This document shows, piece by piece, positions 47,932-61,700 of a stretch of 64,000 nucleotides of DNA. This DNA is from Klebsormidium nitens (taxonomy: Eukaryota; Streptophyta; Klebsormidiophyceae; Klebsormidiales; Klebsormidiaceae): the NCBI GenBank assembly GCA_000708835.1, contig DF237148.1, positions 6,356 through 70,355 of the forward strand, in the 5' to 3' direction. The notes beneath the pieces are model-generated. The model saw only the letters and a list, made by a program, of their open reading frames with translations. It was not told where the DNA came from and made no database searches. The position numbers and the translations under genes were made by a program. Each line of letters starts with the position of its first letter. Positions within the stretch are counted from its first letter, which is position 1.

Positions 47932-50900
47932 TCAAACCAGGCAGTTTGGATAGTGCGCGCGCAGAGTGGGTTCGTACCGCCTCCTGAGGTCCAGCAGGTC
48001 TCGCGGGTGGCCTTGCCAGAGCCGTTTCATTGAGTGGTAGCCCTTCTGGCTGCTGCTGACAACAGACTGACGCAGCGTGGAGCAGAGCGCGAGCGATGTG
48101 GGGGGGCACGCCAGGCCCAATTGGGAGTAGAAGTCGGGCCACGTGGCAACCTGAAGTGATGATAAGAATAGTTCATGATGTTTCCGCGTGCGTTCACTCT
48201 TTCTGCTTGTTGGTATTCCTCAGAGCTGGTCTCGTCGGAAAGACAACGTTTCCGGCAAAAGGCTTGACTTTCTTTGTGGACTGTAACCAAGCGGAACGGC
48301 TTTTTCGTTTGGGAATGTTGGAAACTGAAAGCTCTCCACTCCTCCTCCTGAATTGAGGCTGGTTCAGATAAAGAGAGCTGGATCACTTCAGTTTAAAGAC
48401 GTTTTTCGGATAATTATACCGCATTTGTTCAGATTGCCCCACCTTAAGCACGTCGTACCATGTCTTCTGCAGCTTGCGCGTGAGGCCCGGCCACGGGTAG
48501 CCGTACCGCTGCGCGTATTCCGCCAGGATGTCGCGGACGGAACTGCCGGACGGACGGACGAGCAGCAAGAACGCCACCTGCACGATCGCCAGGCAAGTTC
48601 TCAATTGCTTTTTCCTGAATGTGTTCTGTACTGCTTTCCTCCTCGCTTTTGAGTATTCACCTTGATCAGTTTATACGTCCTGCAAATTGCTATAAAACTC
48701 CAACAGCTCAAAACTGGTTGATTCTTGTTCCGAATGGGACTCCACCATTCCTACATCGCCACCCAGCTTGAAGGCTTTTAGGAGCCTAAAAGATCTTGTC
48801 GGTCAAATCTTCTAATGTCTCCTCTTAATGTAGTACTAACTCTTCATGGAGCCCCTAACAAGTTAAAAAGGTTCACGGAACTCACGCAACGCCTACCTGG
48901 AACATGATGAGCCGTCTTGTTACGGCGGTCTCCCTGAAGGTGGTGGCCAGGCGGTGTTCCGACACGGTGTCGGAGGCCTCCAGAATTGCCAGCTCGGGGT
49001 GCGCCTTCAGGAGCCACAGCACGTTCCTGCACACGTCATCGTGACGTCCGGAAATGATTAAATCTCAGGTTACTCACACATTTCAGCACCATCCGGCCGT
49101 AAGTAGCTTGGTGTGGACTGAAAAAGCTACACTTCTGGTTCCTGATTCCTAGCAGTACGAGTTGCAAACCTGCACTAAGCTTGGACAATGAAGAAAGACC
49201 TACGAGATCTAGACATTGATTATGCTCTATTGGGAGGCCGAAGAAGAACTAGCGTAGAGAAAGCGTTACCATATACTCTGCTCAAAGCCCTTATGTCAAG
49301 CGAGCCCCGATTGTGCACAAGATAAAAGCAGACACTCTCTAATGGCCGCGCGCGCACCTGTCAAAACTCTCCGCAACGAACGCGGGCGCCAGGCTGGCCC
49401 AGGTGACTCCCCCGGTCTTGGCGACGCTCAGCAGCACCAAAAGCTCGCCCAGGTCGGGGGTCTCGTTTTTCTCCCGAGCGCTCAGGTTGGAATGGAACCG
49501 AGAGAGTGCTCGGTCGACCGCCGCTTGGATCACTGGGTAGTCCTGTGCCAGGCGCAGCAGCATGTGGTGCAGCTGACAATAGCTGCAACCGGGGAAGATT
49601 GGGACTGTCTGAAAGTAGCTGCGGGGTTACAGATAGTCCGCGAGGGTTTTGCAAGCTGGCCTATGCTGGCGGACTGTTAGAAGGCGCACGTGCCACATCA
49701 TGCTTGTAGAACTTACGTGTATATGTGCCAGCTTCGAAAAGTAGGGAAAACTCCTTGAAACGAAGTGAATATGCTTTTCTAGCAGATCCGTTTTCCTCCA
49801 TCTAACTGAGGCATCTTACAGTCCTATTCAAGCGCGTATTGAAATAAACGCGTCGCAGCCAAAACCTGCACATTCACCCCGCTTGACTTGTGATGAAAGC
49901 GCCGTCTCTTGGCTCAAATAAAAACGAGGCTCACCCCAGAAGAGCTTTCTCAGAGGCGTGCAGGTTCACGTGCTTTTCTGAGCCATCCTGCTTCATGAAG
50001 GAGACCACCATGCCGTTCATCAGGCGGGGGAGAACCTGCGGGAGTACAGCTAGAGAAGCTTCGCCTGTGATGTATTTTTCTGGGTTCAAGCATTGAAAGT
50101 CCTGAAAGTTAGACCAAGTCGAGTCACAAAGAGATTGCGGCTTTCGTAAGTGAGGCATTCAGGAAAGTGAACGGTCGAATGGACAATGCAGTGGCCCTTC
50201 GCGCCAACTGAGAAAAATATCTTTGAAATGTTTAGCGAGTCTGCATCTCATTCAAAGAATTAAGACGTCGTAAGGGTCATTTTTTCCGGAGGAAAGTAAG
50301 TGAAGGGATGCTCAAATCAGAGGTTCAGAGATAAGAGGCCAGAAGGCGCGCTCAAAACGCAAAACGCAGGTTCTGATGATTTTCCTCTTGTAAACGCCCA
50401 CCTTCAGTGTGTCCAGCGGCGAGAAGTGCCGCGCCATGTCCAGGATGGCGACATGTGTCACCTTCGAGCGCCGGGGGTCCGTGGCGAGCGCCGCGATGGT
50501 GCCCTTAAGAAGCGGGAGCGCGCGCGCGCAGTGCTGTTCGTCCAGGAGCAGGGGGAGCCACCAATTCAACCTGGAGACGACGCATCGGTGATGTGAGCCT
50601 GAGTCTTTCGAAGGTATTGTCAAACAGAAACAGAGGATCAGCATGAGTTTCTGACTTTCTAACTTCAGCTGCTGCGTTAAGCACAGGGTGTAAAAGTTTG
50701 TCTCTGACTTTCTTTTCTTCCCTATTTTTTTTGAGGGCTGATCTCGTCTTGTAACCAGATTTTAGGATTAATTAAACGACAGCTTGCAGCCAAGCGGGTC
50801 GAAGACCAAGTGCAGCTTGATTGGCAGGCCTTCGGTCACGCTTCGCATGTGACTTTAGGTCCATCCGCCAGCCTGTCCCCAACAGAAACTACATTGCTTC

Positions 50901-53740
50901 CTAAATTTGTCAAGTGAAGGCTAATACAAATCAAAAACGCATCTCTTAATGTTCGAAATCAGAGCTTACCTCTCGTTCCAGACGCCTTTGCGCACTCCGT
51001 TCTCGAAGAACGCCCCCGCCGAGAGGTAGTCCATCAGCAGCACGCCCTCCTACCGCTTCGCGCCCGGCGTCTCCAAACCCTTCACACTCATCCCAAACCC
51101 CAAAACCTCTTCGCCGAAGCCGCGCTTCGTGTGGAAGCACTGGAGCTCGCGGCGCACCCACGCGCCGCGCTCCGTGGCCGCGCGCGCGTAGTGCCGGTTC
51201 GCGCGCACGAGCGCGGAGAGCGCGGCCGCGTCCAGCCGGTCCATGACTTCGACCAGGACGTCCGCGGGGAGCTCGCTCAGGCGGTCCGCGGCCGGGTTGC
51301 GCGCCGGGGGTTTGGACGCGGCCGGCGCGCTCGGGCGCGGGGTTTGGGCGGCTGAGGGCCGGGCGGCTGGTGTGAGGGCGAGACGCGCGCGCTTCGACGA
51401 ACGGGCGGATGCGCTCTCCGAGTCGTAAGAGGAGTCCTCAGGGTCGCCAGAAGCGGTGCAGGGATCGTCGAGCGAGCCAACGCGCTGGCACAAGAAGGGA
51501 TGGGACTCAGATACAAGCTTCGCCATTAACTTCTCGAATCCGAAGCCAACCACATGTTTGGATCGTAGCGGCGGATGATTTTGACGCCGGGGTGGCGGAC
51601 ATTCTTCGGGCAGGTTTTGCATCGTCTTCTGCGGATGGCTCTCTAGTTGTGTGCTCTTGTACAATGGTGCAAGAATCATGAATAACCCGCATAAGAATCA
51701 ATTGCCAACTCTCGATCCCGTTTTTCGTACGAACACTTAACCCGCAGATGTCATTTCTACATTACCTGAGCATCACAGGCGGCCTGCGCACTCTCCCGCG
51801 CGCGCTCTCCTGCCGCGATCGCCGCACCCCTGAACCCGCAGCCGGCGCAGATGAACGCGGCCGCGTCGCGCCGGGCATCTTCGACCTCGTTCTGGTCGGC
51901 TCTGTTGACCACTGTATACACTTTGCTTGCCGCAGCGTGCCTGTACTCGTCGGGGTCATCGTCTGAGTCGGACGCATCTGGATCTTGAACCTGCAGTGCC
52001 CCAAGTATTGTTTATCTTTCTGCCTCCTGAACGAAAGGTGCCGGAGGAATACGCGTAGCGAACCTTGAGAAGAGGTTCCTTGAGCTCATGATCTTTGCTT
52101 CAAACTTGACACGGTAAAGATACCAACTACGACCAACATCTATTGAACTTGATTGTGTCCATTTTAACTCATATCCTGCAGGGAATATCGGACCAACAGC
52201 TATTCATCTCAACAGTAGCGCACAAGGCTCAAAGTTTTAAGATATCGTTTACCGATCATGCGGTGGAGGCTTGGGATTCGTTGATTTTTGTCCTTTGTCG
52301 AAGGAAGATGACCTTGTTGGGGAAGAATTAAGCTGACCTGGGGGACATTCTCCGCGAACAGGAAGCTCTGCAGCTGCAGCAGGACACTCTGGACGCTGTA
52401 CGCCGTGGACCAACCTGGGAGCGACACGTGGTTGGCTTGGTGAGAAGCGACTTGCGGATGCATTTGATTACCAGCATATGAGCCGGCACTTTGAATGATT
52501 CCAATTGAGAAGCTTTTAGCGAGGACGATTCATCTGTTCGACTCCGGTGACAAGCACGCGGGAAAGATCTAGGGCGTACCAAAGGTAGCAGACACGCGTC
52601 TCCGTCGATGCAGATAGAAGTAGATTGTATAGTACGGAAGATGGCTACATGTTTCATAGATCTATTGAAAGTGAAACACAGATTTCAATCCCCGTCAGGT
52701 GATTGACCGGGACTTGCGGCTACATCTAAACCCTAGCCCGGCACTGAAGCACGACATGGATCCCCCAATGACCAAACGAACTAGGCCTGGCAATCTTCTA
52801 GTAGCGTAGTCAGACTTTTGCACAGTCTTTCTCACCTCGATACGGCCCGGAGGCTTCTTCCGGTTCCTTGATCATATACAGGCAGATCCACTCTTCAAAA
52901 ACGTTCTGCAAACGCAAGAGCATAAAATGTTGCATCTCAGGTTTCTCAATTAGCTCTCAGCAACCCGATCGCTCAGCTTTGAGTTGGTTTTCTTTGTCAT
53001 AAGCTCCTTTCTTTCAAAAGCATCCAGCGCAGCCAGTCTCTAAGGACAATTGCAACCTTTACCGGATCTCCGCAGTTCTATTTGCATAGTCCAGTTCAGG
53101 ACTCAGCAGATCCAAAAACGAATCCACTGAAGGCCGGTGGTTTTTGGCAGAATGGCAACAAACTAGAAGTCGTCCGAATAAAGGAGAAGGACGCAAATAA
53201 AACACAGAATTGACAGTATGTCACTTACCGGGTGGCTCAGGAAGGTGCAGACGCGGACAAAGGGAGGCCGGTTCGGATAGTCACTCGGAAATTTTAGCAC
53301 GAGGTGGAAAGGGATCCCCTGGTAGGGGCCTTCGTTTGGTTGAAGCGTGCAGAGCCATTCACTGCAAAAAGTGACGCAGATGCTGAGCAGCAGTTGGCTT
53401 GAGACGTGACGTCAGCGTGCAACCGGAAAAGGTTTGAGGAGCGTTGACTTCAGCAAACGAAGCACTTTACGCAAGCAAATCGCCTCCGATGAGGGATTAT
53501 GACAGATGGCAAACGTCTCATGCCAGTTGGCAGATGAGAAGCTTTCTTTACATTCTTCTCTGCCAACGTGGACGCCTGGGACGCATAGTCTCAGAAGGAC
53601 GAAAAATTGCCGTGGCCCGGCTGAGAGAGCCTGCATCACCTAATGTCTTTCTCAAGGGGTCTCGCCTTGACGGTGTGAATTGGCTCTTTCTGCACCTCCT
53701 TCCAGTCTCGCATCAGCCGTTGTTGTGCCTGCACAGACAT
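47932..53740 (-). pseudogene. E2 (UBC) + CxxC + F-box fusion protein, copy 2, with one nonsense codon
   Basis: Exons in transcript order: 53740-53640, 53361-53229, 52905-52836, 52414-52338, 51990-51766, 51484-50970, 50570-50402, 50035-49935, 49582-49358, 49026-48897, 48577-48443, 48150-47932. They total 2,100 nt. The UBC part keeps NEGPYQG, HPN and EEWICLYMI (active Cys codon at 52,884-52,882). Exon 5 is acidic, then FICAGCGFRG. The F-box reads ADRLSELPADVLVEVMDRLD. A TAG at 51,052-51,050 falls after GLETPGAKR, where copy 3 has Trp (ARWEGVLLMDYLSAG). It cuts the product to 346 residues: E2, CxxC and F-box without the C-terminal half. All later exons remain open and spliceable, so this is a very young pseudogene, a base error, or a functional short form. 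Confidence 0.75.
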
Positions 53741-54904
53741 TTAGGTTCCAGAATCTGATCACCCAAATTGAATTCAGGTTGTATTGTTTTAAATGGATAC
53801 ACATCAATCACAATGATTGTATCAGTCAAGACTGTCTTTCAGATGTGGAGCTTTGTAATCGGAGCTGCGGGCAGTGGCTTGGGTCAGCCAGCTGAGATTG
53901 AGTGGCTGCTTTATCCAAGGTCATATCTCCTGAACAGGTGGTTAAGTGAAAGCATCGTGTATGTCCAGCATAGGGATGCTTCAATGTTCAGAAAGTTCTG
54001 CACATAGGATATGAACCTGTGGTTGGACGCTTGGTGCTCTCAATCAGAACGTCTTGAGAGGAAACATGTCTCTAGCAAAGCAGAGACCTGTGAACCCTGC
54101 GAAGAGCAGAGTCCAACTTTCTGCAGGTTCCTGGGACTTTTTAACTCTGGCCAGCACTTCGGAATTTGAATGCCCTCCTTTCCTCGCTTGTTGCTTATTC
54201 TAAATCTTGAAGTATTGCGTTGACATGCCCTCTGATCTCTTCGCAAATGGAGTGTCCTCTGTCAGAACCTGGGATTTTTTGAGCGAATAATTGGAAGGGG
54301 AGACGAGAGAGAACAGGGGAGTCATCTGCGCTCTTTCAGTACTTGGCGGGGCAGACACGTCTCTCTTTCATGCATAGCATATCCGCTGCATCAACTACTC
54401 TCAATCTACTCCATGCAAATACAATATCAGATCTCTTCTCCGATGTCCAGATCAGGCCGCCTTTTGCGTGAGAGTGATCCTTCTGGACATCCTCTTGAAT
54501 ATAACAATGCTCTTCCATGTGAAGATATCTGTCAAGAATTTTAGAACAGATTCTGCGAGAGTATCTCGCAGAACGTAAGAGACTTCGCGTGTCTCTGCAC
54601 AAAGGCAACAATAGCTTATTACGATCACAATCAGGCTTGATCAGGAATCCTCAGCAGCTTTCCTGCACTTACCTCTTTTGAGAGGGGATCCCTCCTGTCA
54701 GTACTTCTGTAACCCATTGCTCCGGCTTGTCACTTCAATCAGAACGGCCCCTGCCGTCCTCCAACTATGCAAAGCACGTCTTGCAATGCTGTAGAGGGGC
54801 AAGGTTGCTTGCGAGATGGCGACTTTGACCAAAAGCGCTCTGATTGTTTGTTGTAATTTCTGATAACAAAAGACGCATGCTCTTTTAGAGACTACTATAG
54901 TGAC

Positions 54905-54990
54905 CGTTGGCTGCGCGGCGGTGTCGCGGCCGCGCTTGTGCGTGCAAGTCCAATCATTGGCGGTCCGGCGGCGCGGCCGCGCCATAAACC
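54905..54990. promoter_or_regulatory. Candidate promoter of E2/F-box copy 2
   Basis: A short GC island with two GCGGCCGC octamers and the palindromic CCAAT element CCAATCATTGG, overlapping ATTGGCGG. The same ATTGGCGG string is found in the island at 44,723-45,077. Confidence 0.4.
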
Positions 54991-55413
54991 TCGACGCGCC
55001 CTATTAATGCGGCAGCAAACTGGCTCAGCTAGATTTGTCCTTCTTTCCGGCTGCAGCTTGTGGGACCAAAGCTTCAACTTCAAGAAGAACACCATGACCT
55101 CTTTAGCCCAAGGTATTGCCCTCACGAGAGTCAGAAGATACCTTTGTTCGCAGGTAGGATAGACCAGTCATCCCTTCATCCAGTACTAACGCTGCTAGTC
55201 TTACAAATTAAAAGTTTTCAAGTATGTGGAATCGTTGCTGATTCAGAACTTTTTCATATCGCTCGACATCGGCGATCGCCCTGGAATACCGTAACTTCGC
55301 TTCCATAGCGCACTCTCAGCTGAAGAGGATCCTTTGGTTTGCCAATCTTGGACACGGTTGAAGCCCCTCCATAGGTAACAAGAGACTCATGTGTACGGTC
55401 ACTCATGATGCTT

Positions 55414-55427
55414 GCGCGCGCGCGCGC
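55414..55427. repeat. (GC)7 dinucleotide run
   Basis: An uninterrupted alternating GC tract in otherwise AT-rich spacer DNA, able to adopt Z-DNA. Confidence 0.9.
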
Positions 55428-55713
55428 TTGAAATTCATCTTTTCCGTGCGAACGAGCTGCTTGTTTGAATTACCAAGACCGTATTCATCTCATCGTCCAA
55501 ATTTTTGACTCGTTCCATCCTCAATCTCAATTAAAGCGATGGGAATTTATCCTTTATCTTGACGGTTCCTTGGTCAACAGACTATCCGCTTTTCCTCTTA
55601 CCAAATCTCAAGCCCTACTGAGCCCGCGATGCACGAACTCTCTCCTCTTTACAGCCGATCTTTCTGCGCTCTCGTCTTTTGTTGCTCGCTCGTCTCAATA
55701 GATTTCTTGACAA

Positions 55714-58700
55714 TCAGATCAGGCAGGTATGGTACTGAGTACGCATGGCCGGTTCGTACCGCCACCTCAGTTGCATCAGGTCCTCCCGGCGCCCATGCCA
55801 GAGCCGCTTGATCGAGTGGTAACCCTTCTGGCTGCTGCTGACGACAGACTGACGCAGAGTCGAGCAGAGCGCGAGCGGCGTGGGAGGGCACGCGAGGCCC
55901 AGCTGGGCGTAATAATCGGTCCACGTGGCAACCTGCACGTGATGCAGTGCATTATTTGCACGACCTGCTTTTCTTAGTGTGGACATAATCTCTCCCGCCG
56001 GGACGAGGAAATATCCGGCTACCAGAAAGCATTCGCAAGGAAATGCGTCTCCCAAGCCATCGAGTAATCTTGTGTTTATCAAAGGCCAGATCTAAGTACG
56101 GCGTCAGGAATCAGAGGTACTCATTCGTGATGTACCTCAGTTTTCAGATCACGATGCCACGAATCACGCTAGCTTCTCAAGCGTCTTTGACGTCGAGCCT
56201 CGTCGCAGGATTGTAAACGTAGGGTATCGTTGCGGATCCCTCACCTTCAGAACGTCGTACCACGTCTTCTGCAGCTTGCGCGTGAGGCCCGGCCGCGGAT
56301 AGCCGTACCGCTGCGCGATTCCGCCAAGACGTCGCCGACGGAACTGCCGGACGGACGGACGAGCAGCAAGAAAGCCACCTGCACCCAAAAGGCGGAATAC
56401 CATTCTAAGCCCCGGCTGATTACTGTTCGCAGATGTTTCGTAGACGCTACTTGACCAAAGACTTAAAGCACAAATGAATAAGAATACAGGCCGCCTGTCA
56501 TCATCTGGAACCAATAATGACAGACTCACGAAATGTGGAGGAAGATCCAAATCTCTTAGCATAGAACTGCCAGAACCAAGATCTTGCCAACGGAAAGGCT
56601 GAAGGCCTGTTCCTCGAAACGTGGAACTTTAACCCCGCTCAAGGATACTGCTACCCTGCTCAAAGGTGGTGAGAGACTCAGAGCTTTTGGTATAGCTAGA
56701 AGCCAAAGCTAACAAAATTGCTCAACGCCCCACCTGGAACATGATGAGCCGCCTGGAGACGGTGGTCTCTTTGAAAGTGGTCACCATGCGGTAGTCCGAC
56801 ACGTGGTCCGTGTTCTCCAGGACTGCCAGCTCGGGGTGCGACTTCAGGAGCCACAGCACGTTCCTGCACACGTCAGCATCACTTCAGCACCTGCTCAACA
56901 GTTTGAAACTTGGCAGAATGTTGGGAGGTCGTCAGAGCCGGACCGCCGATGGGAGACTTTGGTATTCACCGTCGTTTCAGGAAGCCTCCTTTTCGTAGAC
57001 CGTTCCCACTGCGGTTTTGCTGCTCACGTGATTTCGTGTTCACCTTGGTGACGTCCTCGCCAAGTTACGGCAACTTCGCACAACGGTGAGTTTATTCAAC
57101 GATGTGCATTGCTGGCGAGACATCAGACCGCCCAAGAGTAGGTTAGCGGGTCAATGAATAAATCTCTTCTTGCGAACCATGAATTTAGGGTGCGCGTCGA
57201 CCGAAAAGCTGCAAAAAGCTTTCCAGATTTCTTAGCCAATCGGGTGGCTTCTTAGGTCCACGTGTAAACCCAAGGTAAATCCAAGAGGAGTGACAAGGCT
57301 TAAAAAGTACGTAACTCCTGCCCGTCGTTACTGCAAAGGCAACACTGGAGGCCATGTAGGATTACGGTCGACGCGCAACCTCAGACTTATCCCTCCCCCT
57401 CCACGCGAGTGCACCAGTGAAATGACGTCAGCCGCCGCGCACGCACCTGTCGAAGGACTCCCCCATGAACGCGGGCGCCAGGCTGGCCCAGGTGACTCCC
57501 CCGGTCTTTGCGACGCTGAGCAGCACCAGCAGTTCTCCCAGGTCAGGAGTCTCGTTCTTCTGCCGTGCGCTCGTGTTGTCTTGGAAGCGGGAGAGTGCCC
57601 GGTCGATGGCGTCTCGGATCTCCGGGTAGTCTTGGGCCAGGCGCAGCAGCATGTGGTGCAGCTGGCAGTAACTGCACCGGGGGAGATACTAAGAACTGGT
57701 CTAACGGGGTCCATAGAAATTCTGCTAAGCGTCTGCTTGCGAGGAGTCGTACTTGACTGTACTTTCGTGGGGGGGGTGAAAATCGGCGACTTGAGTGTTT
57801 GTCGAAAAGGAGGTGTGACAAATTTTTGATTTGATCTTCTGATTGGTGTACTGGCAAAATCAGTTAACAAAATCCGTTCATGTTGGACCCTCTGCGAAGC
57901 ATCTCAAGGTGGCGCAAATGAAAGCAATCTAGACGGCCGCTCGTCCTAGCACCTATTCAGGGTTGCGATTAGGGCGTTTCGAAATGCATCAGGACAAGCG
58001 AGCTCACCCCAGCAGCGCCTTCTCGGAGGCGTGCAGATTCCCTTGCTGCCCCGCGCCTTCTTTCCCCATGAAAGAGTAAGGGTTCCATTGCTTTTTCGCC
58101 TCTTCCTGCTTCATGAACGATACCACCATGCCGTTCATCAAGCGGGGAAGGACCTGCAAAGGAGAATCGATCCAATTTGACTGTCTAATAGTCGCTTACA
58201 GATAATCTCGACGCTGTGCTACGGTAAGCGCTTTCAAGCGTTCTTCAGCTTGAGAAAGACAGTCGAAATTAATCAATTGCCAAAAAAAGTGCGGACCCGA
58301 GAAGAGGAAGAGTGACGTGTAATAACAGAAAGCGCGGGATGAATTGCGAGGAGATTTTCCATGGTTACATACGCGTCGAAGGCGCAACCAAACCCTAACA
58401 CTTACGACATTTTGTTTCTCACCTTGAGCGTGTCGAGGGGCGAAAACGTTTGCGCCATGTCCAGGATGTCGCCACGTGTCAGTACTGCGCGCCAAGGGTC
58501 CGTGGCGAGCGCCTTGATAATGCCCTTGAGGAGCGGGAGCGCGCGCGCGCAGTGCTGGGCGTCAAGAATCAGAGGGAGCCACCAGGTCAACCTGGAAAAA
58601 AAACCGCACATAGAAAGTTTTCATCCACCTCAATTGTCGCAGATGAGAGTTCGTCCAATGGCAATAACGGTATCTCAAAAGCTGACTGACCAGGCTTGGA

Positions 58701-61700
58701 GCTGGAATTCTCAGCTACTATTGTGAAATTAAATCTGCTCGTCAGCTGTACCGTTCTCGAGCGAAGCGCTCTGTCCCCTACGGCGGTGAAAAATTTTGTG
58801 AGAAGACGTTCAAAACCAGGAGCAGACAGGGATCATGCTGTAACCATTTCTTTAGATAGAATCAACTCAAGCGCTCACATCTCATTCCAGACGCCTTTGC
58901 GCACGTTGCCCTCGAAGAAGGCCCCGGCCGACAGATAATCCATCAGAAGCACCCCCTCCCACCGCGCCGGCGAATTTAATCCCTTGATCTCCAGCCCAAA
59001 CCCCAAAACCTCCTCGGCGAAGCTGCGCTTCGAGTGGAAGCACTGCAGCTCGCGCCGCACCCACGCGCCGCGCTCCGTGGCCGCGCGCGCGTAGTACTTG
59101 CCCGCGCGCACGAGCGCGGATAGCGCGGGCGCGTCCAGCCGGTCCATGACTTGAACCAGGACGTCCGTGGGGAGCTCGCTTAGTCGGTCCGCGGCCGTCG
59201 GCGCGGGTACGGGGTTTTGCGAGGCGCTGACGGCGGGGTTTGGGGCGCGTCGCTGGCGCGCGCGCGCGGGCGAACGCGCGGCCGCTAGGTCGCTCTCGGA
59301 AACATCCCCTAGGGCACCGAGGAGGTTGAAGGGGTTGTTGCTGGAGCTCGCGCGCTGGACAAGGACACGAAAAAAGCGTCAGCATCACGAAAGGATAAAG
59401 ACTTAAGGAGATTGTCATGAGGTGTTTTTGGCACTCGGTATCAGGAGCTCAGATTGTTGTCGAACTTTTGGAAGGCAGAACGAGGTGCCGGGGAAGATAA
59501 TGGAAAACCCTGACTTTCCTTTAAATCGAGACAGAAGCTGCCATTGATTGGAGGAGCTAATCTGGTGCCTGGAGTCCGGCAATCAGGAGTCCTTTGACTC
59601 AACCGCCCTCTGCCAGTCTCTGGTGTCCAAATCTGCAACTCCTGTATATCGTCTTGCTTTAGATTGCTTTGAGTTTAGTTGACCTTTACCTGAAATTCGA
59701 GAGCCATTCGAGCGCGCTCCCATGCGCGCTCGCGTTCACACTGCAAGGGCGCCGCGGCCACGATGTCCGAGCCCTTGAACCCGCAGACGCGGCAGCTGAA
59801 CGCTGCCGCGTCGTTCCTGGCGATGTCCGCTGCGCATTTGCCCGCCCAGTTGCGGGTGTAGGACGCCTTAGAGCCGTGACTTTCCTGCGGATTTGAGGAC
59901 AGCCGTTTGTAACAACTACTACAAAACCCTAACCTTGAAGTGGCTGGTTTCGAGCACCAAGAGCTGGCTCTTCTCAGCAGTGTTCAATTCTCTCGGTGTT
60001 TTGTCCATAGATAAACACGGCGTTTCCGCACATTGCTCGCTCTAATTCTTTCTTCAACTGCTTTAACGACACCACTGAAATCCTGTTGATTTCTTCCGGT
60101 TCCGGGCGGCACAGGCGGCCCCACCAATTCCAGAACCATTTCTAAGGGCGCGGAGCAAGCAGGCACGAAAGTTTCCATCGAAGGCATTTCTCGTGCTCCG
60201 TCTGCATAGTACATGCTCTGTCACGTATCTCAGTTTTCATTGAACCAAAAGTGAAAGTAACGCGCCAATCTGGGAACACTGCTCAACATTCAGAAACCAT
60301 TTTCATGACTTCCTCCGGCTGGACGTGTGTACGTTCTGACAGAGGACATCAGCTGATGGAAGGAAACGCGAGACTGACCCGATTGGCGACCTGAGGTCTG
60401 GAAAAACACCCCCGTTTGTAGACCACAATATTGAGAGAGCTAACCTGAGGAACGTTTTCGGCGAAGAGGAAGCTCTGAAGCTGCAGCAGGATGCTCTGAA
60501 CGCTGTACGCCGTCGACCAACCTGCTAGCGACACGTGGGCGGTTGGAAGATGAGCTCGGACTTAGAAAAAGACCGAGTGGCGCTGTTTTTTGACCGCTTT
60601 GTTTGACGAATGTTGATCATAGCATCAAAACCTTCCCTTTCACACTTTTATTCAGATCGTAAGAGCTTCTCAGATTCTGGGAACATGACCCTTCTGCAGA
60701 ACTCCGTTCAAGCATCTCTTTCCTTCTCGCACTTAAAACCTGAAACGGGCCGTCAAAAAGTCCCCTTGATTTCGGTCCAGCTAGCCTTCAGATTCACTGA
60801 GAGACGCCGCGATGACGTCACACTGATCGTTACTGTAATCCTTAATCAAAGAACAATGCAACTCGCTTTCCATAAGCAAACTTTTCGAGAACTGTACGAA
60901 GATCGTATATATGAATGGACCATTCTTTTCTCGTCTGGTTTCGACTCACCTTGGTATGGCCCAGCATAGAACTTGGGTTCCTTGATCATGTCCAAGCAGA
61001 TATACCCCCCGCAGCTGACGTTCTGCAACGCAAGGGGAAACGCTTCGCTTCAAGACCTGCTGATCCAGTTGAAAGTAACCTGAAGTCTTGCATTCAGCAA
61101 ACACTCCTTGACCGATATGTACCATCATACAAGCCCGTTTCCACATATGAGCGATCAAAATTTGGTCCAAGACACGCTCGGACGGTTGTCAAATGTGTCC
61201 GGAGATAGCATTCGCGGCAGCTTGTTCTGGTGTGTGATGAGCTGGTCTGTTTAGAACATTCTGCTCTCACTCGCCCACTCGGTGGTTGAACAGGACGCAA
61301 TTCTTCTTGTGGACGCTGAAGGGAAGAGACGCTTGGACGTACATACGCCTTAGCGTTACTCACCGGGTGGGTCAGGCAGGAGCAGAGGCGGACGCATGGA
61401 GGCCGGTTCGGGTAGTCGGACGGAAACGTCAGGATGAGGTGGAAAGGGATTCCCTGGTACGGGCCCTCGTTCGGCAGCAGGGTGCAGTGCCATTCGCTGC
61501 GGAAGGTTTATGTAGATTATAAGCTCAAGCTGCTATACCGGACGGTTCCTCTTGGGCTTTGCTTTGTCTCAAAGTCAAAACTTCGAAGATCCTGCTGTGC
61601 AAACGAGGTTGCAAACTGGGTTTAACGCGTTCCTTAAACGTTTGTGTGAATCGCAGCCAAGAGAAAAGGAAGGAGGAATATGAAGGCTCCTTTCCTTCCG

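Larger units (their letters stand above)
53741..55713. other. Spacer between copies 2 and 3, with a GC-rich promoter-like segment
   Basis: Mostly AT-rich. The segment 54,905-54,990 is GC-rich, with GCGGCCGC at 54,926 and 54,973 and the palindrome CCAATCATTGG followed by CGG. It lies about 1.2 kb upstream of the copy 2 ATG (minus strand). On the + strand, an ATG at about 55,074 begins 20 basic, mitochondrial-presequence-like codons ending TCGCAG|GTAGGA, with no further exon visible. A (GC)7 run lies at 55,414-55,427. Confidence 0.4.

Noticed and set aside
54336-54611. Minus-strand frame faintly like a retrotransposon end
   Set aside because: No catalytic motif, LTR or target duplication can be seen; composition is ordinary spacer.
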